Shown: positions 8,847-16,985 of the stretch, one piece after another
How the letters are laid out: the number at the start of each line of letters is the position of its first letter
Numbering within the stretch: position 1 is the stretch's first letter
Source of the DNA: an uncultured Eubacteriales bacterium
GTDB lineage: Bacteria > Bacillota > Clostridia > Tissierellales > Peptoniphilaceae
Length of the DNA stretch: 64,000 nucleotides
Assembly (NCBI GenBank): GCA_900540185.1
Contig: UQFH01000006.1
Span: forward strand, 67,282 to 131,281
Reading direction: 5' to 3'
Position numbers and translations under genes: made by a program
Notes under the pieces: generated by a model
The model's input: only the letters and a program-made list of their open reading frames with translations
The model's database searches: none
Told to the model about the DNA's origin: nothing

Positions 8847-8880
8847 AAAAAGCTTCGACCTGAAATATCGAAGCTTTTAT
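8847..8880 (-). terminator. intrinsic terminator of the ytr-like ABC operon
   Basis: Complementary arms AAAAGCTTCGA and TCGAAGCTTTT enclose a 9-base loop just beyond the stop at 8883. The minus-strand transcript ends in a U-run within and after the second arm. Confidence 0.8.
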
Positions 8881-8882
8881 AA

Positions 8883-9659
8883 CTATAAATTTATTTTTTT
8901 ATCTAATATTAACCCGGTTAAATAAACATTTACTACTGTAAATATTAAGTTCATCAACACATAGTATATTTGATCCCCATCTCTTAATTCCACACCTAAA
9001 GGATAATAAAGAAGAGCCTGCCCCGGCAAAAGTTCCGTAATTCTAAGAGAAAATATATATGACTTAATATATGAATATGCGACTATAAGAACAATTAAAA
9101 TCACTATCCACATCCAATTAAGTTTTTTGTATTTTATAGTTGTTTTTGAAATAGAGAGCGATAGATAAATAAGCGAAAGAGTCATTACTATATCAGTTAT
9201 CAATATATAAAGCATTTCACTACCGATAACTTCAGAATAATCAAAATTTACGCTCGTCGTTGCACCTTCTATTATAGTTGAAAGGAGAATGTTAAAATAT
9301 ATTCCAACAATAAGATAAATAAAAGACCATACCCCCATAACAATTAGTTTAGATGCCACCATTTTCCACATTTTTTCAGGTGTTTGGAAAGTGAGATATC
9401 CCGTGTCCGAGTTTATCTCCCTGTTGAACGAATTTATTGCATACACTATAAACGATATTACAGTTACAACCGCAACTAAAATTCCCGCTCCGACTATTAC
9501 ATCTTTTAAATAGTAAGCTGTCGATGTGTTAATCCGATATTCAAGAGTTTTTGTATTAAGTGTTAACTGAACTATAATTGAAGCAATTAATCCTCCGAAA
9601 AGAAATCCCAATAGAGTTTTAAGGCTTCCCTTGATGTCGTATTTAATAAATTTTAGCAT
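8883..9659 (-). CDS. ABC transporter membrane subunit (ytr-like operon)
   Basis: A 258-residue protein starting MLKFIKYDIKGSLKTLLG at 9659, preceded by GGAGGTG. Six hydrophobic segments alternate with short loops, as in ABC-2-type permeases. It is not similar enough to a named family to give the substrate. It overlaps the ATPase gene by 7 bases, so it is very probably the partner of that ATPase. Last gene of the operon. The role is inferred from position: efflux or immunity against a cell-envelope-active compound, as for other YtrA-controlled transporters. Confidence 0.8.
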   Translation of the reverse strand: MLKFIKYDIKGSLKTLLGFLFGGLIASIIVQLTLNTKTLEYRINTSTAYYLKDVIVGAGILVAVVTVISFIVYAINSFNREINSDTGYLTFQTPEKMWKMVASKLIVMGVWSFIYLIVGIYFNILLSTIIEGATTSVNFDYSEVIGSEMLYILITDIVMTLSLIYLSLSISKTTIKYKKLNWMWIVILIVLIVAYSYIKSYIFSLRITELLPGQALLYYPLGVELRDGDQIYYVLMNLIFTVVNVYLTGLILDKKINL

Positions 9660-10360
9660 GTCACACCTCCGAAGCAATCCTTGAAATACTCTTCTACACT
9701 CATAGATTTTTCCATTCTTAAATTGTCCACCGTTTCATGAGCAAGAATCTTTCCTTCGTTCATAATCATAACCTCATCAAATATCGACTCAATATCTCTT
9801 ACGAGCTGCGTCGAAACAATGAGTGTTTTATTTTGAAAGGCTTTGTCTATAATCGAATTTAGTATCATATCTCTTGCTACAGGGTCGACTCCTCCAATCG
9901 GTTCATCAAGTAGATACAAGCTTGCATCCCTTGAAAGTGTCAACGAAAGGTTCAGTTTCTCCTGCATCCCTTTTGAAAGTTCCTTAACTTTCATATCTTC
10001 ACTAAGTTTCATTACTTCCAGCATTTCTCCAAATGTTTGAGCGTTAAAATTATAGAAGAAATCGTTGTAATATTCTTTTGCGTCTTTTATTTTCATCCAT
10101 TTCGGCAAAAAATTTCTGTCCGGTAAGTAAGAGACCATACTTTTTGTCTCTACCCCGGGTTTTTTACCGCAAATTTCAACTCTTCCCGATGTTATTTGAT
10201 GAAATGCGGAAAGTATTTTTATAAGCGTTGTTTTTCCGCTTCCGTTCGGACCCAATAGCCCCAAAACTTTTCCTTCTTCGAGCTTGAAGCTTATGTTGTC
10301 CAAAGCGATCTTTCTTCCGTATTTCTTCGTCAGATTATCTACTGTCACTATTGTCGCCAT
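9653..10360 (-). CDS. ABC transporter ATP-binding protein (ytr-like operon)
   Basis: A 235-residue ATPase starting MATIVTVDNLTKKYGRK at 10360. The ATG two codons earlier is too close to the GGAG site. Walker A GPNGSGKTTL lies near residue 38-47, the signature LSKGMQEKLNLSLTL around 130-144, and Walker B LYLLDEP about residue 157. It is the standard YtrB/EcsA-like single-domain ATPase of ABC-2 exporters. Its 5' end overlaps the GntR regulator gene by 26 bases and its 3' end overlaps the membrane subunit by 7, which implies coupled translation of regulator, ATPase and permease. Confidence 0.88.
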   Translation of the reverse strand: MATIVTVDNLTKKYGRKIALDNISFKLEEGKVLGLLGPNGSGKTTLIKILSAFHQITSGRVEICGKKPGVETKSMVSYLPDRNFLPKWMKIKDAKEYYNDFFYNFNAQTFGEMLEVMKLSEDMKVKELSKGMQEKLNLSLTLSRDASLYLLDEPIGGVDPVARDMILNSIIDKAFQNKTLIVSTQLVRDIESIFDEVMIMNEGKILAHETVDNLRMEKSMSVEEYFKDCFGGVTC

Positions 10361-10709
10361 TGTCATTCTCCATTATCAATTTTACAAATTCATTTTTATC
10401 AATTCCCAAATTTTTAAATTCTTCCAAGGTGTTTTCAACCCTCTTTTTTATATATGAACGCCTTTTTTCTCTAATCTTGGCTTCATCGTCTATGACATAT
10501 GTCCCCATTCTTCTTTTCACTTCGAAAAGACCGGTCCCCACAAGTTCGTCGATAGATCTTGTCACAGTGTTTGGGTTCACTTTATATGTCTTTGCTATTT
10601 CGCGAACCGACGGAAGTTTGTCCGATTTCTTAATCTCTCCCGAAACGAGTTCTTGAATAAATATTTCAGCCAACTGAAGAAAGATAGGCCTATCTTCATT
10701 GAAATTCAT
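10335..10709 (-). CDS. GntR-family transcriptional regulator, YtrA type
   Basis: A 124-residue regulator. The N-terminal winged helix (about residues 8-75) contains PSVREIAKTYKVNPNTVTRS, the GntR recognition helix region, followed by GTGLFEVKRRMGTYV. The C-terminal tail is only about 45 residues and helical, with no effector domain, which defines the short YtrA subfamily. Family members repress their own ABC-transporter operon and bind a GTAC-containing palindrome. A matching palindrome overlaps the -10 box of this operon at 12617-12640, so autoregulation is likely. The gene sits between the two transporter modules. The start is supported by AGGGG. Confidence 0.9.
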   Translation of the reverse strand: MNFNEDRPIFLQLAEIFIQELVSGEIKKSDKLPSVREIAKTYKVNPNTVTRSIDELVGTGLFEVKRRMGTYVIDDEAKIREKRRSYIKKRVENTLEEFKNLGIDKNEFVKLIMENDNGDNSDSR

Positions 10710-10717
10710 ATTTGCCC

Positions 10718-11485
10718 CTAGTATCTTTTCCTTTTAATAACTAAATATCTTATTGCCGTTGCTAAAATAATATTTACAAATATCATTATTCCGAACCATT
10801 TTTCACTGAACGGATTTAAACCTATTTGAAATAAATTATCAAAAACCGGACCGTATTCAAGCGGGGAGAGTTTTGTAAACCAATCGGCAAGTCTTCCGAG
10901 CCATGAGTCAAGGCTTACAAGTCCCGTAGCTTTAAATATTATCGGTGCAAAGAAGTAATACAAAAAGCTTATTGCAACTGTTGCACCCTGTAAATTTGTG
11001 AGTTCATAAAAAAGATGAATTCCTCCAAGCATACAGATTATCATTGAGACAATTGTCAAAATGCTGTATATAAACATTTTCGGCGTTATATATATGTCAA
11101 ATTTTTCCGCCGGCAAGTCTTTAAATGTATAAGAAAGAGCCACTGTAATTGCTGTAAAAATGAAAGCAAACACGACAGTTGTCAAAACTGAAACGAGATA
11201 GTCCCCGATGACCGGATTCAAACGGTTCATTCCCCTTTGGAAATAGTTTCTCATTTCCTCTCTTCTTTTAAATGAAGCTGTTGCAATCATAATCGCCATA
11301 AAAGGAACAACTTGTTGAACAATGCTGTAGACATTCGAAAGAAAAGTTGACGACGACTTGGTCGTTGAATATTTTGCAGTTACATAATAAGAAAGTCCAA
11401 TTCCGACAAGTCCGAAAATCAAGAGGAGTATATTTGGCATCCTCTTTCTTGTTCTATAAAGTTCAGCTTTTAAATATGAAAACAT
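10718..11485 (-). CDS. ABC transporter permease (ytr-like operon)
   Basis: A 255-residue ABC-2-like permease with six hydrophobic segments: N-terminal span near 18-37, then about 55-75, 100-120, 145-165, 175-195 and 228-247. It starts at the ATG at 11485, which overlaps the stop of the upstream ATPase gene by one base, so the two subunits are translationally coupled and probably form one transporter. The gene ends 8 bases before the GntR gene. Substrate unknown; the context suggests multidrug or antimicrobial-peptide export. Confidence 0.82.
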   Translation of the reverse strand: MFSYLKAELYRTRKRMPNILLLIFGLVGIGLSYYVTAKYSTTKSSSTFLSNVYSIVQQVVPFMAIMIATASFKRREEMRNYFQRGMNRLNPVIGDYLVSVLTTVVFAFIFTAITVALSYTFKDLPAEKFDIYITPKMFIYSILTIVSMIICMLGGIHLFYELTNLQGATVAISFLYYFFAPIIFKATGLVSLDSWLGRLADWFTKLSPLEYGPVFDNLFQIGLNPFSEKWFGIMIFVNIILATAIRYLVIKRKRY

Positions 11486-12363
11486 TATTTGTTCCTCCCT
11501 TCCAAACGTCCGAGATAATATTCTTCAAGATTATCTTTTCTTCTTTCGAGTTCGACAATGCTGAGTCCATTTTCATAAACTTTTTTGAGCACCTTATCTA
11601 TGTCAAAATCTCCGACAATAACTCCGTCTTTTGAAATTTCAATTTTGAACTCGTCTAAAATTTTCTTAAACTTATTGTCGTCACTAGTCTTTATAACAGT
11701 GTGATATCTTAGCTTTTTATCTTTCTTTGACTCTATTAAATCGACGACTTCGCCATTTTCAATTATACAAATTCTGTCACAAAGATGCTCGAGTTCGCTC
11801 AAAATGTGTGAACTGATTAAAATTGTCTTGCCTTTATTTGCAAGATCCTTCAATAGATTTCTTATTTCAACAATCCCCTCAGGGTCAATCCCGTTTATCG
11901 GTTCGTCAAGCACGAGAAAATCCGTATTTCCCAAAAGTGAAAATGCAATTCCAAGTCTTTGTTTCATACCGAGCGAATATGCCTTGAATTTTTTATCGCG
12001 TGCATCGGCAAGTTTTACATCTCTTAACAACTCTTCCAAATCTATTGAACTGTCAAGACCGTATGCCATTCTATAGTATTTAAGATTTTGATAGCCCGTC
12101 ATATTTTCAAAAAATACCGGTGTCTCAATGAGCGCACCTATATTTTTTCTTCCATCGCTTAAACTTTCTGATTCAAAAAGTTTTAGCCCACCTTTGTGTC
12201 CCGGAAGAAGACCCAAAATAATTTTCATTAATGTTGTCTTCCCCGCTCCGTTTTTTCCAACCAAACCGTAAATTTCTCCGGCTTCTACCGACACATTAAC
12301 ATCGCTTAAAGCTTTTTTTGTGCCGTAATTCATACTTAAATCAGTAGTTTCCAGTACTTTCAT
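11485..12363 (-). CDS. ABC transporter ATP-binding protein (ytr-like operon)
   Basis: A 292-residue ATPase starting MKVLETTDLSMNYGTKK at 12363, chosen for the AAGGAAGGA site upstream; the frame is open 11 codons further but without a ribosome site. Walker A GKNGAGKTTLMK lies near residue 37-48, signature YSLGMKQRLGIAFSL around 133-147, Walker B FLVLDEPINGIDPEG around 155-169. A C-terminal extension of about 80 residues after the ATPase core is common in bacitracin- and lantibiotic-resistance ATPases (BcrA type). Partner of the permease at 10718-11485. The true start lies 14 bases after the stop of the small membrane protein. Confidence 0.9.
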   Translation of the reverse strand: MKVLETTDLSMNYGTKKALSDVNVSVEAGEIYGLVGKNGAGKTTLMKIILGLLPGHKGGLKLFESESLSDGRKNIGALIETPVFFENMTGYQNLKYYRMAYGLDSSIDLEELLRDVKLADARDKKFKAYSLGMKQRLGIAFSLLGNTDFLVLDEPINGIDPEGIVEIRNLLKDLANKGKTILISSHILSELEHLCDRICIIENGEVVDLIESKKDKKLRYHTVIKTSDDNKFKKILDEFKIEISKDGVIVGDFDIDKVLKKVYENGLSIVELERRKDNLEEYYLGRLEGRNK

Positions 12364-12377
12364 TTTATCCTTCCTTT

Positions 12378-12590
12378 CTACCATCCCATACTCCATGTAA
12401 ACATAATGACCAATATAGTCATGACAAGCATCGAAATTATTTGAATTGATTTTGAGAAGTTAAGTTCAACGACTTTGTTTTCCTCAAGTGTTTCCATCTT
12501 ATTTATCTTTGATATTTTAATGGAATTATAAATATAATTGCCTGCAATTATTAAAAACAAAATAACTAGGCCTTTTGATGTACCATTCAT
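12378..12590 (-). CDS. small membrane protein, first gene of ytr-like operon
   Basis: A 70-residue protein with a hydrophobic segment at each end (about 7-24 and 48-68), separated by a charged middle. AAGGAG lies 7-8 bases before the ATG. I recognise no family. Being first in the operon directly behind the autoregulated promoter, it may be an accessory subunit of the ABC transporters, but that is only positional inference. Confidence 0.7.
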   Translation of the reverse strand: MNGTSKGLVILFLIIAGNYIYNSIKISKINKMETLEENKVVELNFSKSIQIISMLVMTILVIMFTWSMGW

Positions 12591-12616
12591 ATTTCTCTCC
12601 TTTCATAATCCATATC

Positions 12617-12659
12617 GTTGTACTAGTTATATAGTACACCATTTTTCTATCTATGTCAA
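12617..12659 (-). promoter_or_regulatory. ytr-like operon promoter with palindromic YtrA/GntR operator
   Basis: The minus strand reads TTGACA (12654-12659), 17 bases, then TACTAT (12631-12636). A perfect 6-bp inverted repeat, GTACTA-N6-TAGTAC (12620-12637), covers the -10 box and continues with partial symmetry to 12617/12640. This matches the GTGTACTA type palindrome known for YtrA-subfamily repressors. A YtrA-type gene lies in the operon, so the site is probably its operator. Confidence 0.85.
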
Positions 12660-12663
12660 TATG

Positions 12664-12724
12664 TTTTTTAAAAAAAATAAAAAAAATCTCAATAATAATA
12701 TCTTGTTCGATATTATCATTGAGA
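12664..12724 (-). terminator. rdgB operon terminator
   Basis: A 16-bp stem (12709-12724 with 12687-12702, one wobble) and a 6-base loop, followed on the minus strand by long U-rich tracts at 12664-12686. It ends the amidase-rdgB transcript just upstream of the next promoter. Confidence 0.9.
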
Positions 12725-12737
12725 CTAAATTTTATAT

Positions 12738-13340
12738 TTATTTTTTATAATTCTCGTTAAAATAATTCTTCAGCTTATCGAGTGCACGTCTTCTATGACT
12801 TATTTCATTCTTTTCGCTCTCGCTCATTTCAGCAAATGTCTTCTGTTTGCCATGTGGAAGAAAGTACGGGTCATATCCAAATCCGTTTTCCCCTCTTCTC
12901 TCAAAAATTATCTCGCCTTCACATTCTCCTCTGAAGAAATGTTTTTCTCCTTCAGGAGTTATAAGACACAAAACCGAAACAAAATGAGCAGTTCGATCTT
13001 CTTTTTTAACATTTTCAAGTTTTTTTAGAAGTAGTGCATTGTTTTTTGCATCATCGTGTTCATCACCTGCATACCTTGCACTATGAACACCCGGTTCACC
13101 ATTTAACATATCAACCATAAGCCCTGAGTCGTCCGACAAAATATATGAATCATTGAAAATTTTTCTTATAGCATTTGCTTTAATGGATGCATTGTCTTCA
13201 AATGTTTGACCGTTTTCATCCGGCTCATCATAATTTTTTTCAATCTCATATACACTTTTAACATCGAAATCAAGTTCCGAGAGCATGTGTTTAATTTCTG
13301 TAATTTTATGGTTGTTGCCACTTGCAACGACTATCCTCAT
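12738..13340 (-). CDS. rdgB: non-canonical purine NTP pyrophosphatase (RdgB/HAM1)
   Basis: A 200-residue HAM1-family enzyme that hydrolyses dITP, XTP and similar damaged purine nucleotides to monophosphates, keeping them out of DNA and RNA. The family motifs are clear: VVASGNNHKITEI at the N-terminus, LSDDSGLMVDMLNGEPGVHS (substrate and metal site), GFGYDPYFLP and the C-terminal MSESEKNEISHRRRAL. Length is typical. The start ATG overlaps the stop of the amidase gene by one base, so the two are coupled. Confidence 0.95.
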   Translation of the reverse strand: MRIVVASGNNHKITEIKHMLSELDFDVKSVYEIEKNYDEPDENGQTFEDNASIKANAIRKIFNDSYILSDDSGLMVDMLNGEPGVHSARYAGDEHDDAKNNALLLKKLENVKKEDRTAHFVSVLCLITPEGEKHFFRGECEGEIIFERRGENGFGYDPYFLPHGKQKTFAEMSESEKNEISHRRRALDKLKNYFNENYKK

Positions 13341-15406
13341 TATCTATATTCCTCCAAGAAATCCTCTATTCCGTTAATAATGCCGTCGACAATCTTTGAT
13401 TGATATTCCGGATCTAAAAGCTTTGCCCTTTCAGCCTCATTACTTAAAAAACCTGTTTCAATCAAAATTGCCGGCGCTTTTGTATTCTTTAAAACATAAT
13501 ATTTTTCCGATTTGAGTCCACGTGTTTTTTCTCCAATTGCTCTTTCTATTGCATCCACTACCATTTTACCGAATTCTTTTTGGTTCGGTTCCATTGACGC
13601 TGACGAATAATAATATACTGTAGCACCTTTTGCAGACCCATATTCTACGATATCCGCATGAATGGATATAAAAACGTCCGGCTTTAAATTGTTGGACATT
13701 TTCACTCTATCGGACAATTCTATATACGAGTCTTCCGTATCGTTCGTCTTTTGAACCCTGTATCCCATTGAAACAAGTCTGCTTTCCAAAAGCCTTTGAA
13801 TCGGTTTTATAACGTCAACTTCTTTTACACCCGACGGAGTATGAATTGCGCCCGGATCGGTTCCGCCGTGTCCCGGGTCAAGCAAAATAAAGTAGTCGCT
13901 GTTATTTCCGGTCTTAATTCTTGAAATATTCAAAGTCATCTCAGGCGACCTCGAATCCACATTGACCGAAACCGCTCTCAAAAGATTTATAGTGAGAACT
14001 CCGTTTGTAACGTCCAGTTCTTTAATAAGGCTGTCGTTATATTTTATAGAACCGTCCGGAATTCTTGCCCCTACATCAATCGTGATTTTATTATTAGCAG
14101 AATCGTAATTAAACGGGACATCCGGAGTTAATCCTCTAATTGTAAGACTTCTTGTAGTACCTGTAGTTCTAAATTTAAAATTGTCATAAAGCGTTCTTTC
14201 CGGAGTAACAACAAGATCGTTACCCACAGTTTTTATAACAAGATTCGGATGTTCTACATCTTTTTCAATATCAAAAACAACCCTTACAATTCTGTCTGTT
14301 TTTTTATAGTTTTTATCCGGAATAAATTGGCTGCTTCTTATATATTTTACAAAGCCAAGCTCTATAGGAAACTCTTTGTAGTGACCCGATGCCATATTCG
14401 AGTCCATAAAATCCAGAATTATTCTTTTCGGATTTTCGAGAATCATCTTGTTATAATTTTGTTTTCCCATATTCTTTATTACAATACTTTCTTTCCCGTT
14501 CACATTCTCTCTTGTAATGTCCGAAAATAAAAAAGTATCAGTGACAATGATACTCCTACCATCGTCACTGTCATAAACTGTAATCTCGCCCTTAGTCTTG
14601 TTGAAAGATATTACAAGGTCATTACCTTGCTTTTGAATAATATATTTGTCTGAGTTTTGAATCATACTTTTGTCTTGACCGACAAGGGATTTGTTTACAT
14701 CGGCGTTCTTTACAATTATAGTTGTGGAAGTTTCTCCAACCTTGATTTCATAATTCGGTTTTTCATTAAATGTAAATATAAGCTTTACCGTACTTGAATC
14801 ATAATCCACATTTTTCGCTTGTAGCGTAACTTTTCCCGTAGTCTCTTCTTTTGGAGGCACGATTTCTTCAGTTGGCGGTGGATTTTTAATTTCCGGAGCA
14901 TCAATCAAATCAGTCACTGTAGTATTTTCATTCGCATTTTCATCTGCAATCGTGACCGTTCTCGTCTTTTGAATCCAACCGACTTTTTTGCCCATATATT
15001 CGCTCAAATATCTGACCGGAACATATGTGGTTGCGTTTGCGCCTCCGTCAAGATTTATCAAAAGAGCCATTACGCCCTTCGGAGTTTCAACTCTTCCGTT
15101 TCCCATATTTACAAAATTCTTTCCAACCGGAAACCAAATAGTTTTGTCCCCGTGAATGCCTACAGTTGAAGTCTTGTGAATCCACTCGACCTTATACCCG
15201 AGCGTTTCAGACACAAATCTCACGGGCACATATGTAACCCCGTCAACGACAAAACTTGGAGCCGGACTTTGTTTATCCTCTCCATTTATGTTCAGCTTAA
15301 CATCAACGGCCTCTTTCGTCTTGCCGTTTATATTAAGACTCCTTGCTTCTGTATTTATACTTAATATCGTTAATAAAAATAAAAATGATAAAACAAACTT
15401 CTTCAT
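13340..15406 (-). CDS. secreted N-acetylmuramoyl-L-alanine amidase with Cu-amine-oxidase-N-like and AMIN domains
   Basis: A 688-residue exported cell-wall hydrolase starting at 15406 after GGAGG, with signal peptide MKKFVLSFLFLLTILSI. Two copper-amine-oxidase-N-like repeats follow (VTYVPVRFVSETLGYKVEW and TTYVPVRYLSEYMGKKVGW), then a Pro/Glu linker and two regions with AMIN-like beta repeats (about 190-490). The C-terminal Amidase_3 catalytic domain runs from about 505. Zinc and catalytic residues are visible: His in LLDPGHGGTDPGA, Glu in VKEVDVIK, His in FISIHAD and the final Glu in LIETGFLSN. It cuts the amide bond between muramic acid and the stem peptide. Confidence 0.93.
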   Translation of the reverse strand: MKKFVLSFLFLLTILSINTEARSLNINGKTKEAVDVKLNINGEDKQSPAPSFVVDGVTYVPVRFVSETLGYKVEWIHKTSTVGIHGDKTIWFPVGKNFVNMGNGRVETPKGVMALLINLDGGANATTYVPVRYLSEYMGKKVGWIQKTRTVTIADENANENTTVTDLIDAPEIKNPPPTEEIVPPKEETTGKVTLQAKNVDYDSSTVKLIFTFNEKPNYEIKVGETSTTIIVKNADVNKSLVGQDKSMIQNSDKYIIQKQGNDLVISFNKTKGEITVYDSDDGRSIIVTDTFLFSDITRENVNGKESIVIKNMGKQNYNKMILENPKRIILDFMDSNMASGHYKEFPIELGFVKYIRSSQFIPDKNYKKTDRIVRVVFDIEKDVEHPNLVIKTVGNDLVVTPERTLYDNFKFRTTGTTRSLTIRGLTPDVPFNYDSANNKITIDVGARIPDGSIKYNDSLIKELDVTNGVLTINLLRAVSVNVDSRSPEMTLNISRIKTGNNSDYFILLDPGHGGTDPGAIHTPSGVKEVDVIKPIQRLLESRLVSMGYRVQKTNDTEDSYIELSDRVKMSNNLKPDVFISIHADIVEYGSAKGATVYYYSSASMEPNQKEFGKMVVDAIERAIGEKTRGLKSEKYYVLKNTKAPAILIETGFLSNEAERAKLLDPEYQSKIVDGIINGIEDFLEEYR

Positions 15407-15425
15407 ACTTGCCTCCACTTTTTTA

Positions 15426-15454
15426 ATTGTAACATATGGGCAATTGTAAATCAA
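15426..15454 (-). promoter_or_regulatory. promoter of the amidase-rdgB operon
   Basis: TTGATT (15449-15454) and TACAAT (15426-15431) on the minus strand with a 17-base spacer, about 20 bases before the amidase ATG. The leader is very short. Confidence 0.7.
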
Positions 15455-15532
15455 GGAAAAACCGGCTCATTTTAAATATGTAAAGTAACTGTAATCATAA
15501 AAATTAAATCCGGAAAAAATTTTTACACAAAT

Positions 15533-15560
15533 AAAAAATCCCCGACCTTAAAGTCGGGGA
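15533..15560 (-). terminator. terminator of the pcrA-ligA-gatCAB operon
   Basis: A 7-bp GC stem (CCCCGAC / GTCGGGG) followed by six U residues on the minus strand, just after the gatB stop. Confidence 0.92.
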
Positions 15561-15566
15561 AATATA

Positions 15567-16985
15567 TTAATTCTTTTCGATTTCTTCTTTTAAAAGTTTA
15601 TTAACAACACCCGGATTTGCCTTTCCTTTCGATTTTTTCATAACTTGTCCGACAAGGAATCCAAGCGCTCTGTCTTTTCCTTGTTTGATGTCTTCAATCG
15701 ATTGAGGATTTTCCTTTATAACTTCAAGCACAATGTCCAAGATTGCACCTTCGTCACTTATTTGAATCAATCCGTCACGATTAATAATTTCCTTTGGACT
15801 TGTTCCTTCGTCAAACATTTCCTTGAAAACCTTTTTAGCCGTGTTGTTATTTATCTTTTCTTCTTTGATAAGACCTAATAAATACGAAAAATCATCCACG
15901 CCGAATTTCAAATCTTCAATAAGCGTTTCATCTTCGTTCAGTCTTCTTAAAAGTTCATTTATAATCCAATTTGATGTTAGAGATACGTCTCCCGTAACTT
16001 TTTGAACTTTTTCAAAATAGTCTGAAAGATTTTTATTTGAGCCGATGACATTTGTGTCATAATCGGTGAGATTATAATTCGTTTTAAGTCTTTCTCTTCG
16101 CTCATCCGGAAGTTCCGGAAGACTGTTTTTTATATTTTCTATGAATTCTTCTTCGAGTTCAAAAATCGGAATATCGCCTTCATATGCGAATCTATAGTCG
16201 TCCTTTGTCGTCTTTACACGCATAAGAACAGTTTCGCCTTTGGTTTCATCAAAACGTCTTGTGTCCTTTTGACCCTTTTCACGCTTTTCAAGCATCTTCT
16301 TATGTCTTTCTTCTTCGAAATTTAGAGCCGCTTCAACACTTCTCGTGGAGCCGATATTCTTTATTTCCGTGATTTCCGTTTTGAAATCTCCGTCGACAAT
16401 ATTGATATTACAATCGCATCTAAGGCTACCTTCCGCCATCTTACAGTCGGAAACTCCAAGCTCAGTCAAAGTTTCGCGAAGCTTTTCAATAAACGCTCTC
16501 GCTTCTTTCCCGCTTTCGATGTCCGGCTTCGTTACAATTTCAATGAGCGGAACTCCGGCACGATTGTAGTCCATAAGTGTTGTGTTGTCTTGCATGTGAA
16601 GAGCTTTTCCGGTGTCTTCTTCCATATGAATTCTTATGAGTCCAATCTTTTTTCTATTGCCGTCAACGTCGATTTCTACATATCCGTTTTGACAAATCGG
16701 CCTATCGTCTTGCGAAATTTGATAGCCCTTGACAAGGTCCGGATAAAAATAATTTTTTCTATCCATCTTTATAGTTCTGTCTATATCGCAGTTAAAAGCA
16801 AGTCCCGCCATAACTGCAAATTCAATCGCGCGATTGTTTATTCTAGGAAGCGCTCCCGGCATACCGAGACATGCAGGACAAGTGTTTACATTCGGGTCAT
16901 CGCCGAATGCATTTTTACAATCGCAAAACATTTTTCTGTCCGTTTTTAATTCAACGTGAATTTCAAGTCCAATTAATGTTTTCAT
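15567..16985 (-). CDS. gatB: Asp-tRNA(Asn)/Glu-tRNA(Gln) amidotransferase subunit B
   Basis: The 472-residue tRNA-binding and kinase subunit of GatCAB, which activates the side chain of mischarged Glu-tRNA(Gln) or Asp-tRNA(Asn). Begins TLIGLEIHVELKTDRKMFC with the zinc cysteines (CDC and CPAC motifs in the first 40 residues), then GMPGALPRIN, RKNYFYPDLVKGYQISQ and the acidic metal site HMEEDTGKALH. The C-terminal helical and YqeY-like domain ends GQVMKKSKGKANPGVVNKLL. The start overlaps the gatA stop by one base. Confidence 0.96.
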   Translation of the reverse strand: MKTLIGLEIHVELKTDRKMFCDCKNAFGDDPNVNTCPACLGMPGALPRINNRAIEFAVMAGLAFNCDIDRTIKMDRKNYFYPDLVKGYQISQDDRPICQNGYVEIDVDGNRKKIGLIRIHMEEDTGKALHMQDNTTLMDYNRAGVPLIEIVTKPDIESGKEARAFIEKLRETLTELGVSDCKMAEGSLRCDCNINIVDGDFKTEITEIKNIGSTRSVEAALNFEEERHKKMLEKREKGQKDTRRFDETKGETVLMRVKTTKDDYRFAYEGDIPIFELEEEFIENIKNSLPELPDERRERLKTNYNLTDYDTNVIGSNKNLSDYFEKVQKVTGDVSLTSNWIINELLRRLNEDETLIEDLKFGVDDFSYLLGLIKEEKINNNTAKKVFKEMFDEGTSPKEIINRDGLIQISDEGAILDIVLEVIKENPQSIEDIKQGKDRALGFLVGQVMKKSKGKANPGVVNKLLKEEIEKN

